Assembly (NCBI RefSeq): GCF_011682065.1 | Contig: NZ_VUYU01000017.1 | Coordinates: 100,509 to 164,508 of the forward strand | Length of the DNA stretch: 64,000 nt | Direction: 5' to 3' | From: Massilia rubra | GTDB taxonomy: Bacteria; Pseudomonadota; Gammaproteobacteria; Burkholderiales; Burkholderiaceae_D | Shown: positions 63,886 to 64,000 of the stretch, piece by piece | How positions within the stretch are numbered: the stretch's first letter is position 1 | How the letters are laid out: each line of letters starts with the position of its first letter | The notes under the pieces: model-generated | What the model was told of the DNA's origin: nothing | Seen by the model: the letters and a program-made list of their open reading frames with translations, nothing else | Database searches by the model: none | Position numbers and translations under genes: made by a program

Positions 63886-64000
63886 CTAGTGCGGCGTCTG
63901 CTGCTGTTCGATGTACTGCCGGATAACGGCGATAGGCGCACCGCCGCAGCTACCGGCAAAGTAGGAAGGCGACCATAGCGCGCCGCCCCAAAGCTTCTTG
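63886..64000 (-). CDS. tnpA: IS200/IS605-family transposase TnpA, C-terminal part
   Basis: Reading the complement from the right edge gives KKLWGGALWSPSYFAGSCGG then APIAVIRQYIEQQ and a TAG (complement of 63886-63888). The LWG..LWSPSYF..S.GG block and the following helix with YIEQQ are the end of the Y1 HUH transposase TnpA; the catalytic Tyr helix lies in this region. The rest is outside the window. Two hairpins follow the stop, as expected for an element end. Confidence 0.82.
   Translation of the reverse strand, partial: KKLWGGALWSPSYFAGSCGGAPIAVIRQYIEQQQTPH

Overview
The window reads as chromosome of a GC-rich betaproteobacterium, most likely Oxalobacteraceae (Massilia/Telluria/Duganella-like). 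The main support is an exopolysaccharide locus of the Methylobacillus EpsDEFGL type built around an exosortase B-like enzyme, together with a PEP-CTERM protein and a 2-aminobenzoyl-CoA-type degradation cluster. The genus is an inference; no rRNA or other marker gene is present.

Layout. (1) 1-2828, minus strand: two tandem paralogous helical-repeat proteins, one cut by the window edge. (2) 3025-7404: a small exported protein, an SDR dehydrogenase behind a perfect 22-bp palindrome, gamma-glutamyltransferase and a patatin-like phospholipase. (3) 7439-13911: a signalling module. A very large periplasmic-propeller hybrid histidine kinase, apparently using a CTG start, is flanked by two paralogous response regulators that carry an HPt-like tail. 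(4) 13999-20947: a catabolic operon (aryl-CoA ligase, fused FAD monooxygenase/OYE reductase, MarR regulator, enoyl-CoA hydratase, acyl-CoA dehydrogenase, RidA) with a candidate MarR operator in front. (5) 21062-25551: small membrane and coiled-coil proteins, an MscS channel, a CHAD protein and a lipoprotein. (6) 25594-28543: a decayed genomic island in tRNA-Arg(CCT). It has a 28-bp direct repeat of the tRNA 3' end, a nonsense-interrupted integrase tail, a frameshifted HTH gene, a PEP-CTERM gene, a truncated tRNA-Ser-like sequence, an IS4-family fragment and a membrane protein with two T8 tracts. (7) 28771-30666: an ABC-F ATPase. (8) 30717-61219: a 30-kb exopolysaccharide/exosortase locus, all on the plus strand and closed by a strong terminator. 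(9) 61270-64000: an AT-rich gap, a lipoprotein, a TIGR03790-like protein, a membrane protein and the C-terminal end of an IS200/IS605 transposase.

How the EPS locus works (inference from families). ManC, an NDP-sugar pyrophosphorylase, GalE, two WecB-type epimerases and a UDP-sugar 6-dehydrogenase supply activated sugars. A WbaP/EpsB-like transferase loads the first sugar on undecaprenyl phosphate. Four GT4-type enzymes, a WecG/TagA enzyme, an acetyltransferase and a CapK-like protein extend or decorate the unit. A Wzx flippase and a Wzy-like polymerase act in the inner membrane. EpsF/EpsG, EpsE, EpsD and EpsL form the export path, and a heparinase-II/III-like lyase trims or degrades the polymer. 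The exosortase-EpsI fusion and the CPBP protease are the protein-sorting arm; the PEP-CTERM protein in the nearby island is the one visible candidate substrate.
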